A DNA stretch of 43,327 bases. It comes from Bacteroidales bacterium. Its GTDB lineage: Bacteria; Bacteroidota; Bacteroidia; Bacteroidales; UBA932. Every line of letters begins with the position of its first letter. The stretch's first letter is position 1. The position numbers were made by a program, and so were the translations under genes. Where the stretch lies: the NCBI GenBank assembly GCA_017483985.1, contig JAFUUB010000012.1, positions 1 through 43,327 on the forward strand. Direction: 5' to 3'. Positions 34,874 to 43,327 of the stretch are shown piece by piece. Under the pieces are notes generated by a model. The model saw nothing but the letters and a program-made list of their open reading frames with translations. It did no database searches and had not been told where the DNA came from.

Positions 34874-36808
34874 TTATTGCTGGATCGGATTCGGGGTAAT
34901 CTGGTTCTTCACATACTCGGGAACCGATCCGTAGTAAGAACGATAGTCATTGATATAGAGACCGTTACTACTCCTGTAGACATCCCCGTGATAAACATTG
35001 GCCCGAACAAGGATATACTTAGCCTCCGAACCCCGCAGGTCTACGACCGGAACAAGCGCACGCTTGCGGTTGTTGATGCCGCTGGCGGCTCCGAATACAT
35101 ACGCACGGCGGCGATGGAGCGTATATGAAAGGTCATACTCGAAAGCAAGTTCAACGCGGCGCTCGTGCAGGACGTTCTCTAACGTCAGGTCGATGTCATC
35201 CTTGAAAGCAGCACGGTGACGGATGGCATTGAGATACTCCTTCGCTTTGACAGCGTCGCCCTCTCCGCTTTCAACCACGGCTTCGGCATAGTTCAGCAGG
35301 ACCTCGGCGTAACGGATATCCGGCCAGGGGTTCTGCGAATACTGCAATGCGGATGACGGATCCAGGAATTTCGCAACACCGAAACCACTGTTGTACCAAT
35401 TGCCCTGATTGTCATTGTCCATCAGGTGGAAGGCAGAATACTCGCCTTCTTCTGCACCGCCGAACGTATAATAGGTCTTTCCGTTCAGTTCTTCACTGTC
35501 ATCATTATAGAAAGTATACTTTCCGTCCTTCTTGATAATACCTCCCTGGATGTTGATCTTTGTGGCGCGGAACGTGCAGCCCGGGTAGATCACATGTGCC
35601 TGGAAGCGGGCATCTTTCTTGGCAAAAGCCTCGGAAGGATCGTCGTACTTGATGTAATCCGTATCAACCGAGAAGCCGGACTGGTTGTTCAGGCCCAGGT
35701 TGATGACGTACTCATTCTCCACGCCGTCATTACGGGTCTTGACAGTACCGTCCGCCCGTCCCATGGCTTCGTTATAGTCGTCAAAGGCGTCCACGAGATT
35801 GAGGGTCACGCTGTAACGGCCCCACTGCCACCCGTTTCCGCTTGAGTGTGCCTGATTGGGAGAGTTGCCGTAATCAAATCCGTTGGTCGCGGTACCAACA
35901 CCCAGTTCGTAACTTTTGCCGAAAATGAATTCGCTGTCCTGGCGAGTCGTAAACAAGGCCTGGAGGTTTGCCTTGGCCTCATCGACACTGGCGGGATTGG
36001 CTCCGTAAAGGGAGTAGACCCCGGACTCTATGACTTTCTTGCAAGCTTCGATGCATTTCTTATAGTAATCCTTCGCATAGGAGGATTCCATATAGGTGAG
36101 CTTTTGCTCGACAGCCTTATATTCACTGGAAATCGGAGCTTTGTTCCAATACTTCGAAACGGAAGCCGCATACAGGGCGGCCCGTCCTTCGAGCGCCCAG
36201 GCGGCATATTTGTTCGCGCGGTAGCTGGAAGCACCAAAGGTGGCAGGAAGCAGTTCGGCAGCCTTCTCGAACTCACTGATCACATAATCCCAGGTTTCTT
36301 TTTCGGTATTTCTGGGGAAAAGAAGACCGCTGATATCTTCTCCGCCGTCATATGCGTCATCCAGCGGCTGTTCGATAATGGGCATACCGCCATACACACG
36401 GACCATACCGAAATAATAATAGGCCCGGATGAAATGTGCCTCACCAAACATGTAGTCGCGCATCTCCTCTGAAATCGCGCCGTTCTGATATCCCGCTTCA
36501 ATCTGGTCGAACAGTTTGTTTACGTGACGGATCAGCTTATAATTAGAGAAGGCCGTCGTATTGATGCTGTAAGATGCGGAATGGGAACCGGTCGCATCCA
36601 TTGTACTCTGGTCGCCAGTCGAGAATGCACCCATGGGGATGCTATTATAGGCGTATGAAAGGAGTCTCTGCAATCCTGCTTCATTGGCCGTCAGGTCAGA
36701 TTCAGACATCTTCGAGAGATCTCCCTCAAGATTGTCGAAAATCTTGTCGCAGGAGGCCAGACTGAAGGAGAGGAAAAGGGCAGAAATATATATAAAGATC
36801 TTTTTCAT
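34874..36808 (-). CDS. SusD/RagB-family glycan-binding lipoprotein
   Basis: The 644-residue lipoprotein (LASC, C20) is the surface lid that captures glycan for the SusC channel. The TPR-like helices include YAWALEGRAALYAASVSKYW-type and PDIRYAEVLLNYAEAV segments, typical SusD core motifs, and the C-terminal HERRVELAFE motif is the family hallmark. It is tightly linked to susC (12 nt). It is long for the family, with beta insertions around 400-470. No glycan specificity can be read. Its base composition is slightly more AT-rich than that of the surrounding genes. Confidence 0.96.
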   Translation of the reverse strand: MKKIFIYISALFLSFSLASCDKIFDNLEGDLSKMSESDLTANEAGLQRLLSYAYNSIPMGAFSTGDQSTMDATGSHSASYSINTTAFSNYKLIRHVNKLFDQIEAGYQNGAISEEMRDYMFGEAHFIRAYYYFGMVRVYGGMPIIEQPLDDAYDGGEDISGLLFPRNTEKETWDYVISEFEKAAELLPATFGASSYRANKYAAWALEGRAALYAASVSKYWNKAPISSEYKAVEQKLTYMESSYAKDYYKKCIEACKKVIESGVYSLYGANPASVDEAKANLQALFTTRQDSEFIFGKSYELGVGTATNGFDYGNSPNQAHSSGNGWQWGRYSVTLNLVDAFDDYNEAMGRADGTVKTRNDGVENEYVINLGLNNQSGFSVDTDYIKYDDPSEAFAKKDARFQAHVIYPGCTFRATKINIQGGIIKKDGKYTFYNDDSEELNGKTYYTFGGAEEGEYSAFHLMDNDNQGNWYNSGFGVAKFLDPSSALQYSQNPWPDIRYAEVLLNYAEAVVESGEGDAVKAKEYLNAIRHRAAFKDDIDLTLENVLHERRVELAFEYDLSYTLHRRRAYVFGAASGINNRKRALVPVVDLRGSEAKYILVRANVYHGDVYRSSNGLYINDYRSYYGSVPEYVKNQITPNPIQQ

Positions 36809-36820
36809 ATGACTCGCGGA

Positions 36821-39800
36821 TTAGAAGTTAATATTCACACCGAAGTTGTATGTCTTCATGATAGGAGCGCCACCGCCGCCACCGATCCAGCCGAAGTTGC
36901 GTTCCGGGTCGTACGGTTTGAGGAGCTTGTTGCAGAAGGTCAGCAGGTTGGTGCCGCTGACATAGACACGGGCACTCTTGATTCCAACTTTATTGGAAAT
37001 CTTTCCAGGCAGGGTATACCCCAGTTCGATACTCTTCAGTCGCACATAGGTCGCATTGATCCAGTTGTACGGCTGGACATTGCGATAGGTTCCGTTGCCC
37101 CAAGTAGTATATCCGCCGGAAGTGGTCGTCAGGGCCGGCCAATAGCCGGAGACCCACTCGGACTGCGGGTCAAACGGATCAGAATAGCCATCGGCCAGGT
37201 GATACCGGTCGGTATACGTTTCATACATCTTGTAGAAGTAACCATAACCATAAGGACCGGACAGGGAAATAAACTTGTGGTCCAGAGTGGCTCCGCTGAA
37301 AGTGGCACTCATGTCAAAACTCTTCCAGTTCAGGAAGATCATCAGACCGAATTGCAGGGGCGGGTTGTTACCGACAGATCCGGAGAAACCGAAGGCATCG
37401 GCCGTTGCACCGAAGTCGTAGTACTGGTCCGAGCTATTGATGACGCCGTCGCCGTTGCGGTCGTCAATCTTGTACATACCAGGGAGCAGGTCGCTGGGTT
37501 TTGAGCCGGTATAGACATTGTAGTCAAAGATTTCCGCCCAGTTGTGGAACTGCTCGCCACCATTGGCCCACTCATAGTGTGCGCCGCTGAGGGCATTGTT
37601 CCATCGGCCCTCCATAAAGCTCTTGTAATAGGCTTCGTGAGAGCCATAGGTGTCAGAGGCCGCACTCTCGATATGGGTCTGCCGCCCCCGGGTGAAGGTC
37701 GCCGTTGCCGTGACACGGTAGTTGACCTTTCCGATATGGTGACGGTGGGAAAGCTGCAGGTCGATACCTACGTTCTGGCTTTTATTCAGATTAAAACTTG
37801 GCAAATCGATACCATAAAAATCCGGAACGGAATTGGCGTAGATACTGTTTGCCTGGATGCCGGAGATATTGCGCCAGAACCAGTCAACGCTACCGCCAAT
37901 CAGTCCGCGTTTGATCTCGAAATCAAAGCCGAAGTCGGTCATGCGGACGTGCTGCCAGGAAAGGATGGTCTCAGCTGCTTTGGAATTATAATATCCCACA
38001 ACCGGAGTCTTGGCCTCCAACGCATAACTGGTCGCATTGGATTCATACCCAAGTTGCCAGGCATAAGCCGAACCCTGGGCGAGAGATGTTTGTCCGTCAG
38101 AGAAACGCAGTTTGAAGTTGTTCATCCACGGTAGTGCGTTCTTAAAGAAAGGCTCTTCGGAGACGCGCCAGCCGAGGGAATAGGCCGGGAAGAAACCCCA
38201 GCGATGGCCGGGGGCATACAGATAACTGCCGTCCAGACGTCCGGAAACCTCTGCCAAGTATTTCCCTTTGTAATCATACGTAGCCCGGGCGATATAACCG
38301 GCCTGGGCCGTACTGGAGCGGAAGCCGCTGTTGCCTTTCTTGTCATCGTTCAGACCCTGGTTGATGATGTCGTGGGTAAAGAATTCGCCGTATTGGCGCG
38401 ATGCATTCAGGTTGCTGTTCCATCCCAATCTCGCCTCAGCAGCAAGCATGCCGGAAACATTGTGGTCGCCGAAACGTTTGGCATAGTTCGCCTGGATCTT
38501 ACCATAGAGCTGCTGACTCTTGTTCCAGGACTCGGAGTACTGGGACGTACCTTTGCTTTCAATAAAGAAATTCTCCTTATAATCGTAAATATCAACCGCT
38601 TTGTCCAGCAGGTTCGTCTGGCGCTGATTGACATTGAAGGAAGCGAAAGCATCAAGCGTCAGTCCTTTCAAGAAAGGAGCATCGTAGCGAAGGTCAAGGC
38701 TGTTGTTATAGGAGTTCATCTTGGTCTTGCTATAACCCATTGCATCCGTGTCGAGAATAGCCGCCGGGTTCCAGTGCTCGCCATTGGCGGTTGTATAGTG
38801 GGACGGATCATCCAGGGTGGTGGGTCCGATATCCGGTTGGGAATATCCTACATAATACCAGAAGTTCATTTCAGAATTGGTTGTAGAAATACCCATTCGC
38901 TGGTTGACGTCGAAGGACGATTGATACGTGGCCGTCAAGTGGTCCGTGATTTTGGTCGTAAGATTGCCCTGGAAGTTAAAGGCCTTATAACCGAGTCCGT
39001 CGCCATTGAGGATACCCTTGTCCTGGTTGAACCGGGCGCTCAGGTAGTACTGGGTCTGCTGGTTACCACCGCTGACGGAAAGGGTGTGGTTCTGTTGGAA
39101 GGAGAACTTTTTCATCACCACTTCATGCCAGTTGGTGCCTTCATAACCGCGGTCGCCATTGACGGCATGCTGGATGTCTTCGTCAGAGTACTTGCCGTCA
39201 GTAGCCCGGGAGTTGTCCAGCATCTCATTGCGGTACCGCATGTAATCCGCCAGGCCTAATTCCCTGGGAAGAGCCGTGGGTAAGCCGAAAGACAACGTGT
39301 TGGAATACCGCACATTGGGCTTACTGATGGAACCCTTTTTCGTCGTAACGAGAATGACGCCGTTACCAGCACCCATACCATAGATGGAAGCAGACGCGTC
39401 TTTCAGCACGGAAATGCTCTCGATATCCTCGGGATTGAGTTGGGAGAGGACTGCCGAAGAAGAGGAGGAGTAGCCGCCATAGTTGAAACCGCGTCCGCGG
39501 CGCTGGGCTGTACGGACCACGCCGTCGACGACGATGATGGGCTCACCCGCAAAGCCACGGATGTTGAGGTCGGTGTCAAAGTCACCTGCACCGCCGGAAA
39601 CCTGGTGGATCAGAAGGCCCGGGACCTTACCTTGCAGGGAGGCGGTCACGTCCGCAGATTTGGTCGCCGTCAGTTCCTCGGAACGGATGTTGGCGATGGA
39701 AGAAGTCAGGGACGCTTTCTTCTGCGTACCGTAACCGACGACGACCGTCTCGTCGAGGGTGGTGTTCTCCTCCTGGAGGGTGATGGTCAGGTTCGCAGCG

Positions 39801-40075
39801 GCCTTGACCGTGACGGTCGAGTAGCCGATGGACGAGACCTCGAGGTCGGCGCCCGCGGGGGCGGTCAAAGTAAAGTTACCGTCGATGTCCGTTGCCGCAC
39901 CGTTCGTCGTGCCGACCTGGATGATGGCCGCACCGATGACCGGTTGCTTGCTGGGATCGATAACCTTACCTTTCACCGTAATCGTTTGCTGCGCAAACAG
40001 CATCGGCATGCACAGCATCAGGCCGCACAACGCCGAGGCAAGGCGCCTCAGGGATGAATGTTTCATCTTAATCAT
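36821..40075 (-). CDS. SusC/RagA TonB-dependent outer-membrane transporter
   Basis: This 1084-residue transporter imports oligosaccharide across the outer membrane using TonB energy. It has a signal peptide (MLCMPMLFAQQ), a carboxypeptidase-regulatory-like domain (about 33-108; GKVIDPSKQPVIGA), the SusC signature ETVVVGYGTQKK, a plug domain (QGKVPGLLI, FAGEPIIVVDGV, ESISVLKDASASIYG) and a 22-stranded barrel. No FecR-linked N-terminal signalling extension is present, consistent with control by the propeller sensor nearby rather than an ECF sigma/anti-sigma pair. An ATG at 40066 is an alternative start. Confidence 0.97.
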   Translation of the reverse strand: MIKMKHSSLRRLASALCGLMLCMPMLFAQQTITVKGKVIDPSKQPVIGAAIIQVGTTNGAATDIDGNFTLTAPAGADLEVSSIGYSTVTVKAAANLTITLQEENTTLDETVVVGYGTQKKASLTSSIANIRSEELTATKSADVTASLQGKVPGLLIHQVSGGAGDFDTDLNIRGFAGEPIIVVDGVVRTAQRRGRGFNYGGYSSSSSAVLSQLNPEDIESISVLKDASASIYGMGAGNGVILVTTKKGSISKPNVRYSNTLSFGLPTALPRELGLADYMRYRNEMLDNSRATDGKYSDEDIQHAVNGDRGYEGTNWHEVVMKKFSFQQNHTLSVSGGNQQTQYYLSARFNQDKGILNGDGLGYKAFNFQGNLTTKITDHLTATYQSSFDVNQRMGISTTNSEMNFWYYVGYSQPDIGPTTLDDPSHYTTANGEHWNPAAILDTDAMGYSKTKMNSYNNSLDLRYDAPFLKGLTLDAFASFNVNQRQTNLLDKAVDIYDYKENFFIESKGTSQYSESWNKSQQLYGKIQANYAKRFGDHNVSGMLAAEARLGWNSNLNASRQYGEFFTHDIINQGLNDDKKGNSGFRSSTAQAGYIARATYDYKGKYLAEVSGRLDGSYLYAPGHRWGFFPAYSLGWRVSEEPFFKNALPWMNNFKLRFSDGQTSLAQGSAYAWQLGYESNATSYALEAKTPVVGYYNSKAAETILSWQHVRMTDFGFDFEIKRGLIGGSVDWFWRNISGIQANSIYANSVPDFYGIDLPSFNLNKSQNVGIDLQLSHRHHIGKVNYRVTATATFTRGRQTHIESAASDTYGSHEAYYKSFMEGRWNNALSGAHYEWANGGEQFHNWAEIFDYNVYTGSKPSDLLPGMYKIDDRNGDGVINSSDQYYDFGATADAFGFSGSVGNNPPLQFGLMIFLNWKSFDMSATFSGATLDHKFISLSGPYGYGYFYKMYETYTDRYHLADGYSDPFDPQSEWVSGYWPALTTTSGGYTTWGNGTYRNVQPYNWINATYVRLKSIELGYTLPGKISNKVGIKSARVYVSGTNLLTFCNKLLKPYDPERNFGWIGGGGGAPIMKTYNFGVNINF

Positions 40076-40125
40076 ACGATTAATTTTTGGGTTAATAAAA
40101 ATATTGGGTTAACAGATAAGATTTC

Positions 40126-41595
40126 CTAAGGGATCAGGGTCTTGAGCGTTTCCGCATCCGGCGCGTTCACGACCTTGCACTGGTCGTCCAGGTACATCGT
40201 CGCGCCTTCGCCGCTCTTGTAGACCGGCCACGCGGGCAGGCAGTCTACGTTCGGATTGCCGGTGCGCATGAAGGCGAGCAGGGCGGCGGACATCTTGTCG
40301 GCCAGGGCCCGCGGACGGGCGCCGCCGCCGGTATGGGTCAGCATCAGGTCCGTGTTGCGGAACCAGAAGCAGATGTCCAGGCAGTGGAACGCCCCCTTCT
40401 TGCCGTCGAACAGCGGCGGATTGAAGCCGAAACAGGCCAGCCAGACGGGAGCCTCCTGGCCGCTCTTGGCCTCGACGGCCGGACGCATCCGCTCGCTGCC
40501 GGAGAGTTCGCCGCTGGTGGCGCAGAAGAGCATCGGCACCTTGTTGGAGGGGCTGTTGGTATCCTGGTAGAAGGTACCCATCGGAATATGGAAGCCGTCG
40601 CCCACGGGGCCGAAGGCGCCGCGCATCATGCCGTTGGAGTGGTCCTTCATGTATTCCTGCGCACATGCGTTGGCCAGGTCGATGTAGTCCATCCAGGGCA
40701 TCGCCTGAAGCTTGGCCATGCCGCCGGCCTTCTTCGCGATGAGCTTGCCCAGTTCGGAAGAGAAGTTGGAGTCGATGGAAGAGGTGATGTTGCCGCTCAG
40801 GGCGACCGCCTGCTTGAACAAGCCCTGGGTCTCGGCCATGGCGACCAGGGTACAGACCTTGGCGCCGCCGCCGGACTGGCCCATGATGGTCACGTTGGCC
40901 GGATCGCCGCCGAAGGCCGCAATGTTGTCCCGTACCCAGCGGAGGGCGGCCACGATATCCAGGATGCCGGCATTGCCGGAATCCGCGAAGGCCGGGTCGA
41001 CCGCGGAGAAATCCGTGAAGCCGATGGGGCCGAGCCGGTGGTTGAGGGAAACGAAGACGATGTCGCCGTCACGGCTCAGGTTCTCGCCGTTGTAGCCGTC
41101 CTGCTCGATGCCGTTGCCGGAGGTGAAGCCGCCGCCGTGGATCCAGACGAGGACCGGACGCTTCGCATTGTCCAGGCCCGGGGTCCATACATTGAGCCGG
41201 AGGCAGTCTTCGCTGACGTCGTCATAGTTCCAATGGTCGGCGAAGGTACCGAAGGTATTGCTGTATTTGCCGGCCGTCTTCTGCGGGGCGGAATTGCCAT
41301 AATAGACGGCAGGGCGCACATCGTCCCATGGCTGGGGCGGCTGCGGGGCCCGGAAGCGGTTCTCGCCGGAGGCGGGAGCGCCGTACTGGATCCCGAGGAA
41401 GGTGTAGACATTGCGGAGGATGTAACCCCGGACCTTGCCGTATTGGGTCGAAGCGATGGCGATGTCCTCGCCGATGAAAAGCTGCTGGGCATCCGGATCG
41501 ATCCCGCCGGTGGTCTTGCCGGAAGGGGACCCGCAGGCACACAGACCTGCCGCCAACAGGGCCGGAAGCATCCATCTGCTGATTTTCGAGATCAT
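40126..41595 (-). CDS. Type-B carboxylesterase lipoprotein
   Basis: This 489-residue alpha/beta hydrolase of the para-nitrobenzyl esterase/carboxylesterase B family has a lipoprotein signal with C21 in LCACG. The VWIHGGGFTSG oxyanion loop, nucleophile S241 in GQSGGG, acid E363 in TSGELSG and base H404 in GAFHCLD complete the triad. The family cuts a broad range of carboxylic esters, so glycan deacetylation is plausible. It lies 50 nt upstream of susC and is the first gene of the block, an uncommon lead gene for a SusCD operon. The mature end has no strong acidic export signal, so the side of the membrane is uncertain. Confidence 0.93.
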   Translation of the reverse strand: MISKISRWMLPALLAAGLCACGSPSGKTTGGIDPDAQQLFIGEDIAIASTQYGKVRGYILRNVYTFLGIQYGAPASGENRFRAPQPPQPWDDVRPAVYYGNSAPQKTAGKYSNTFGTFADHWNYDDVSEDCLRLNVWTPGLDNAKRPVLVWIHGGGFTSGNGIEQDGYNGENLSRDGDIVFVSLNHRLGPIGFTDFSAVDPAFADSGNAGILDIVAALRWVRDNIAAFGGDPANVTIMGQSGGGAKVCTLVAMAETQGLFKQAVALSGNITSSIDSNFSSELGKLIAKKAGGMAKLQAMPWMDYIDLANACAQEYMKDHSNGMMRGAFGPVGDGFHIPMGTFYQDTNSPSNKVPMLFCATSGELSGSERMRPAVEAKSGQEAPVWLACFGFNPPLFDGKKGAFHCLDICFWFRNTDLMLTHTGGGARPRALADKMSAALLAFMRTGNPNVDCLPAWPVYKSGEGATMYLDDQCKVVNAPDAETLKTLIP

Positions 41596-41608
41596 TGCGT
41601 TATCGGTT

Positions 41609-41650
41609 TTGAACGTTCAACTTGTGGGTAGTATCACACATGCAAAATTA
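41609..41650 (-). promoter_or_regulatory. Candidate promoter and palindrome upstream of the esterase-SusCD block
   Basis: Minus-strand TAATTTTG (41643-41650) matches the -7 consensus. Downstream in the leader, a perfect 12-bp palindrome TTGAACGTTCAA (41609-41620) lies 14 nt before the ATG. A good -33 TTG is missing, as expected for an activator-dependent promoter. The binding protein is unknown. Confidence 0.45.
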
Positions 41651-41771
41651 TTTCAAACCGTTTTAAAGGATTCTCCGAAAAAGTCGCAAAACACGCCCGC
41701 GCGTCCATAGACCGTGCGAAATCACCATTCCATGCTACGAGATGTCCAATCCGACGTTTTTTTCGCTCTTA

Positions 41772-41803
41772 TTGACGGATTTCCAAAACTTTCCCTATCT
41801 TTG
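41772..41803 (+). promoter_or_regulatory. Promoter of the propeller sensor gene
   Basis: TTG (41772-41774), 21 nt, TATCTTTG (41796-41803), a perfect Bacteroidota promoter. The leader to the ATG at 41828 is short. Confidence 0.7.
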
Positions 41804-41827
41804 TAACTCCTTGGCCTGCGACCGAAT

Positions 41828-43327
41828 ATGAAAAAACTGCTGCTATCCTGTACCGTTGCCCTCGCCACCGCGCTGTCCCTCCCAGCCCAGGAATGGACCC
41901 CGCCGGTCTCGTCGTCGTTGTCCAACCCCATGCTGACGGCCCTCGCCGAAGGAACGGACGGTTATCTCTGGATCGGCACGCGGCGCGGCCTGAACCGCTA
42001 CAACGGTTCCATCTATAAAATTTATTACCAGGGAGACAGCACCACCCTGACGTCGGACCGGATCTTTTCCCTCTGCCCGGATGCCGACAGACAGCTCTGG
42101 GTCGGCACCGAAGCAGGCATCAACCTGATCCGGAACGGGAAGGTCGTCCGACGGTCTTTCCCGAAATTCAACCCGATCACGACCCTGCTCAACTATGACG
42201 AAAACCACTTGGTCTATGGCAGCCAGCTGGGCGTCTGCCTGTATGACAAAAAGACCGGAGAGAGTACGGTGGTCTTCGACGAGCCCCGTTTTACGTACAG
42301 CCATGCGATCCTGAAAACCCGGGGGGGTGGCCTGATCGTCTCCGGCCGCAGCAACCGGCCGGGCATTGCGATCCTCGATTCCCACTTCAACCTGGTCCGG
42401 GAGCTTGCCCCGACAGCCTCCGGCAACCTCAACGGCCTGGCGCTCGGCCAGGACGGCACGCTGTTTGCCGCCACGGGAAAGGGCCTCCGCGCTTGGGCGG
42501 CCGACGGAAACCGCATGCCACAGTGGAGCCGCATGCTTGAGGCCGCCACCGGCCAGGCAGAGCCCCATGTCCTGTTCCTGGTCACCAATCCGCAGAACGG
42601 GCACCTGATTGCGGGCGTAGCCGACCGTGGGATCTACGATATTCCCCTGGAAGACGGACAGATCCAGCAAACCTGGGTCGGCATCGACCTTCAGGGCGTC
42701 CAGCAGGCTCATTGCCTGCTGGGCCGCCAGGATATCTGGCTGTCTACCGACCGCGGCGGGCTGATCCACCAGTCCCGCAACAGCGTCACCAACCTGATCC
42801 GCCTGCAGAATCTGGCCCCGCTGGATGCCATCTCTCTCCTGATTTCCTGGGAAGGTGGCATGACCATCGTCCAGACCCAGAAAAAAATTCTGCTGTTAAA
42901 CCCGGCGACCGGCGTTACCCGAGACCTTACACCCGCTTTCTTCTCTCCCGAAAAGAGTATCACCCAGGCCCGTATGGACCGGCGGAGATATCTCTGGGTC
43001 ATTTACAATTATGAAACACTGTATCAATTCCGGGTCGGGACGGACCGTTTGCACCAGCAATCCGTCTGGCCGGTTTCCGGCGTCCGGGCCATCTGGGAGA
43101 ACGAAGACGGCAGTATGAGTTTCATCCAGGAAGGCCGGATCCATACCATCCGGGAAGGCATCCGTACCAGCCGGCCGCTCAGCCGGGCCGGGGAATACTG
43201 GCGGGTCATGCCGACCTGGACGGGGAAAACCTTTTTCTTCGACAGGGACAAACTCTACCAATATACGAAAGACGGACTGTTCCAGGAGATTCCGGTCGTC
43301 CTTTCCGCGCCCAATTCCCTGACCGAA
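41828..43327 (+). CDS. Propeller-domain sensor, probable hybrid two-component system (partial)
   Basis: The reading frame is open to the end of the window (500 codons shown), so the C-terminus is missing. A signal peptide (MKKLLLSCTVALATALSLPAQ) leads into Reg_prop-type beta-propeller repeats: GYLWIGTRRGLNRYNG (45-60), QLWVGTEAGINLI (89-101) and later DIWLSTDRGGLIHQS and YLWVIYNYETLYQF. This is the periplasmic sensor of Bacteroidota hybrid two-component systems, in which a propeller pair is followed by a Y_Y_Y domain, membrane helix, histidine kinase, receiver and AraC-type DNA-binding domain. Divergence from the esterase-SusCD block makes it the likely regulator of that block. A non-kinase propeller regulator cannot be excluded from this part. 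Confidence 0.85.
   Translation, partial: MKKLLLSCTVALATALSLPAQEWTPPVSSSLSNPMLTALAEGTDGYLWIGTRRGLNRYNGSIYKIYYQGDSTTLTSDRIFSLCPDADRQLWVGTEAGINLIRNGKVVRRSFPKFNPITTLLNYDENHLVYGSQLGVCLYDKKTGESTVVFDEPRFTYSHAILKTRGGGLIVSGRSNRPGIAILDSHFNLVRELAPTASGNLNGLALGQDGTLFAATGKGLRAWAADGNRMPQWSRMLEAATGQAEPHVLFLVTNPQNGHLIAGVADRGIYDIPLEDGQIQQTWVGIDLQGVQQAHCLLGRQDIWLSTDRGGLIHQSRNSVTNLIRLQNLAPLDAISLLISWEGGMTIVQTQKKILLLNPATGVTRDLTPAFFSPEKSITQARMDRRRYLWVIYNYETLYQFRVGTDRLHQQSVWPVSGVRAIWENEDGSMSFIQEGRIHTIREGIRTSRPLSRAGEYWRVMPTWTGKTFFFDRDKLYQYTKDGLFQEIPVVLSAPNSLTE

Noticed and set aside
40109..40666. Possible frameshift at the carboxylesterase C-terminus because another minus frame is open there
   Set aside because: The main frame keeps Glu363, His404 and a normal end, so the gene is intact.
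40333..41631. 432-codon plus-strand open frame antisense to the carboxylesterase
   Set aside because: Antisense shadow; the opposite strand carries the full hydrolase triad.

Overview
The window looks like chromosome of a fairly high-GC member of the Bacteroidota, most likely order Bacteroidales. The reasons are a SusC/SusD pair with a DUF3823-type lipoprotein, lipoproteins with acidic residues after the lipid cysteine, a propeller-type sensor of the hybrid two-component class, and many promoters of the Bacteroidota form (TTG, 19-21 nt, TAnnTTTG). I cannot name a genus from the sequence alone. No rRNA, tRNA, CRISPR array, transposase or integrase was seen, and no stretch longer than about 300 bases lacks a gene.

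Region 1 (20-10903, all + strand) starts at a good promoter and ends at a strong bidirectional terminator. It holds a c-di-AMP synthase (cdaA), mutS2, a YraN nuclease-fold protein, a mannose-1-phosphate guanylyltransferase and an AGE/cellobiose-2-epimerase family enzyme. These are followed, only 18 nt later, by a four-gene cassette: a 1267-residue, three-module FtsK/SpoIIIE ATPase resembling EssC/EccC of type VII secretion, then three small helical proteins. Each small protein has exactly one tryptophan, and it always sits in a W-x-D motif; the first closely resembles a WXG100 hairpin. The ATPase has no visible membrane segments or FHA domains. This cassette is the best candidate for a poorly described system: an ESX-like ATPase/WXG module in a diderm bacterium, lower in GC at its start than its neighbours.

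Region 2 (10907-16592) has aspS facing away from rsmA, with opposed -7 elements between them. It then has a minus-strand operon nfeD-like, flotillin, XRE regulator, MgtC/SapB, which looks like a membrane microdomain/stress operon.

Region 3 (16620-18876) has a secreted protein of unknown function divergent from a peroxide-response operon. That operon encodes a bacterioferritin-like protein with most ferroxidase ligands lost, a glutathione peroxidase, and an OhrR-type MarR regulator. Two inverted repeats overlap the operon promoter and are candidate operators. A 108-bp near-palindrome follows ohrR.

Region 4 (18889-28306, minus) encodes large envelope proteins: a secreted tricorn-type protease, a DUF4988/BACON surface lipoprotein and a transglutaminase-fold lipoprotein. 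A divergent GT2 glycosyltransferase follows.

Region 5 (29513-43327) is an esterase-rich polysaccharide-utilisation region. Two tandem + strand CE1-type esterases converge on a minus-strand block: type-B carboxylesterase lipoprotein, SusC, SusD, DUF3823 lipoprotein, terminator, a secreted unknown, and a third CE1 esterase. A divergent propeller sensor, cut by the window end, is the likely regulator. No glycoside hydrolase is present in the window, so this part of the locus appears dedicated to removing ester groups (acetyl, feruloyl or similar) and importing the product.
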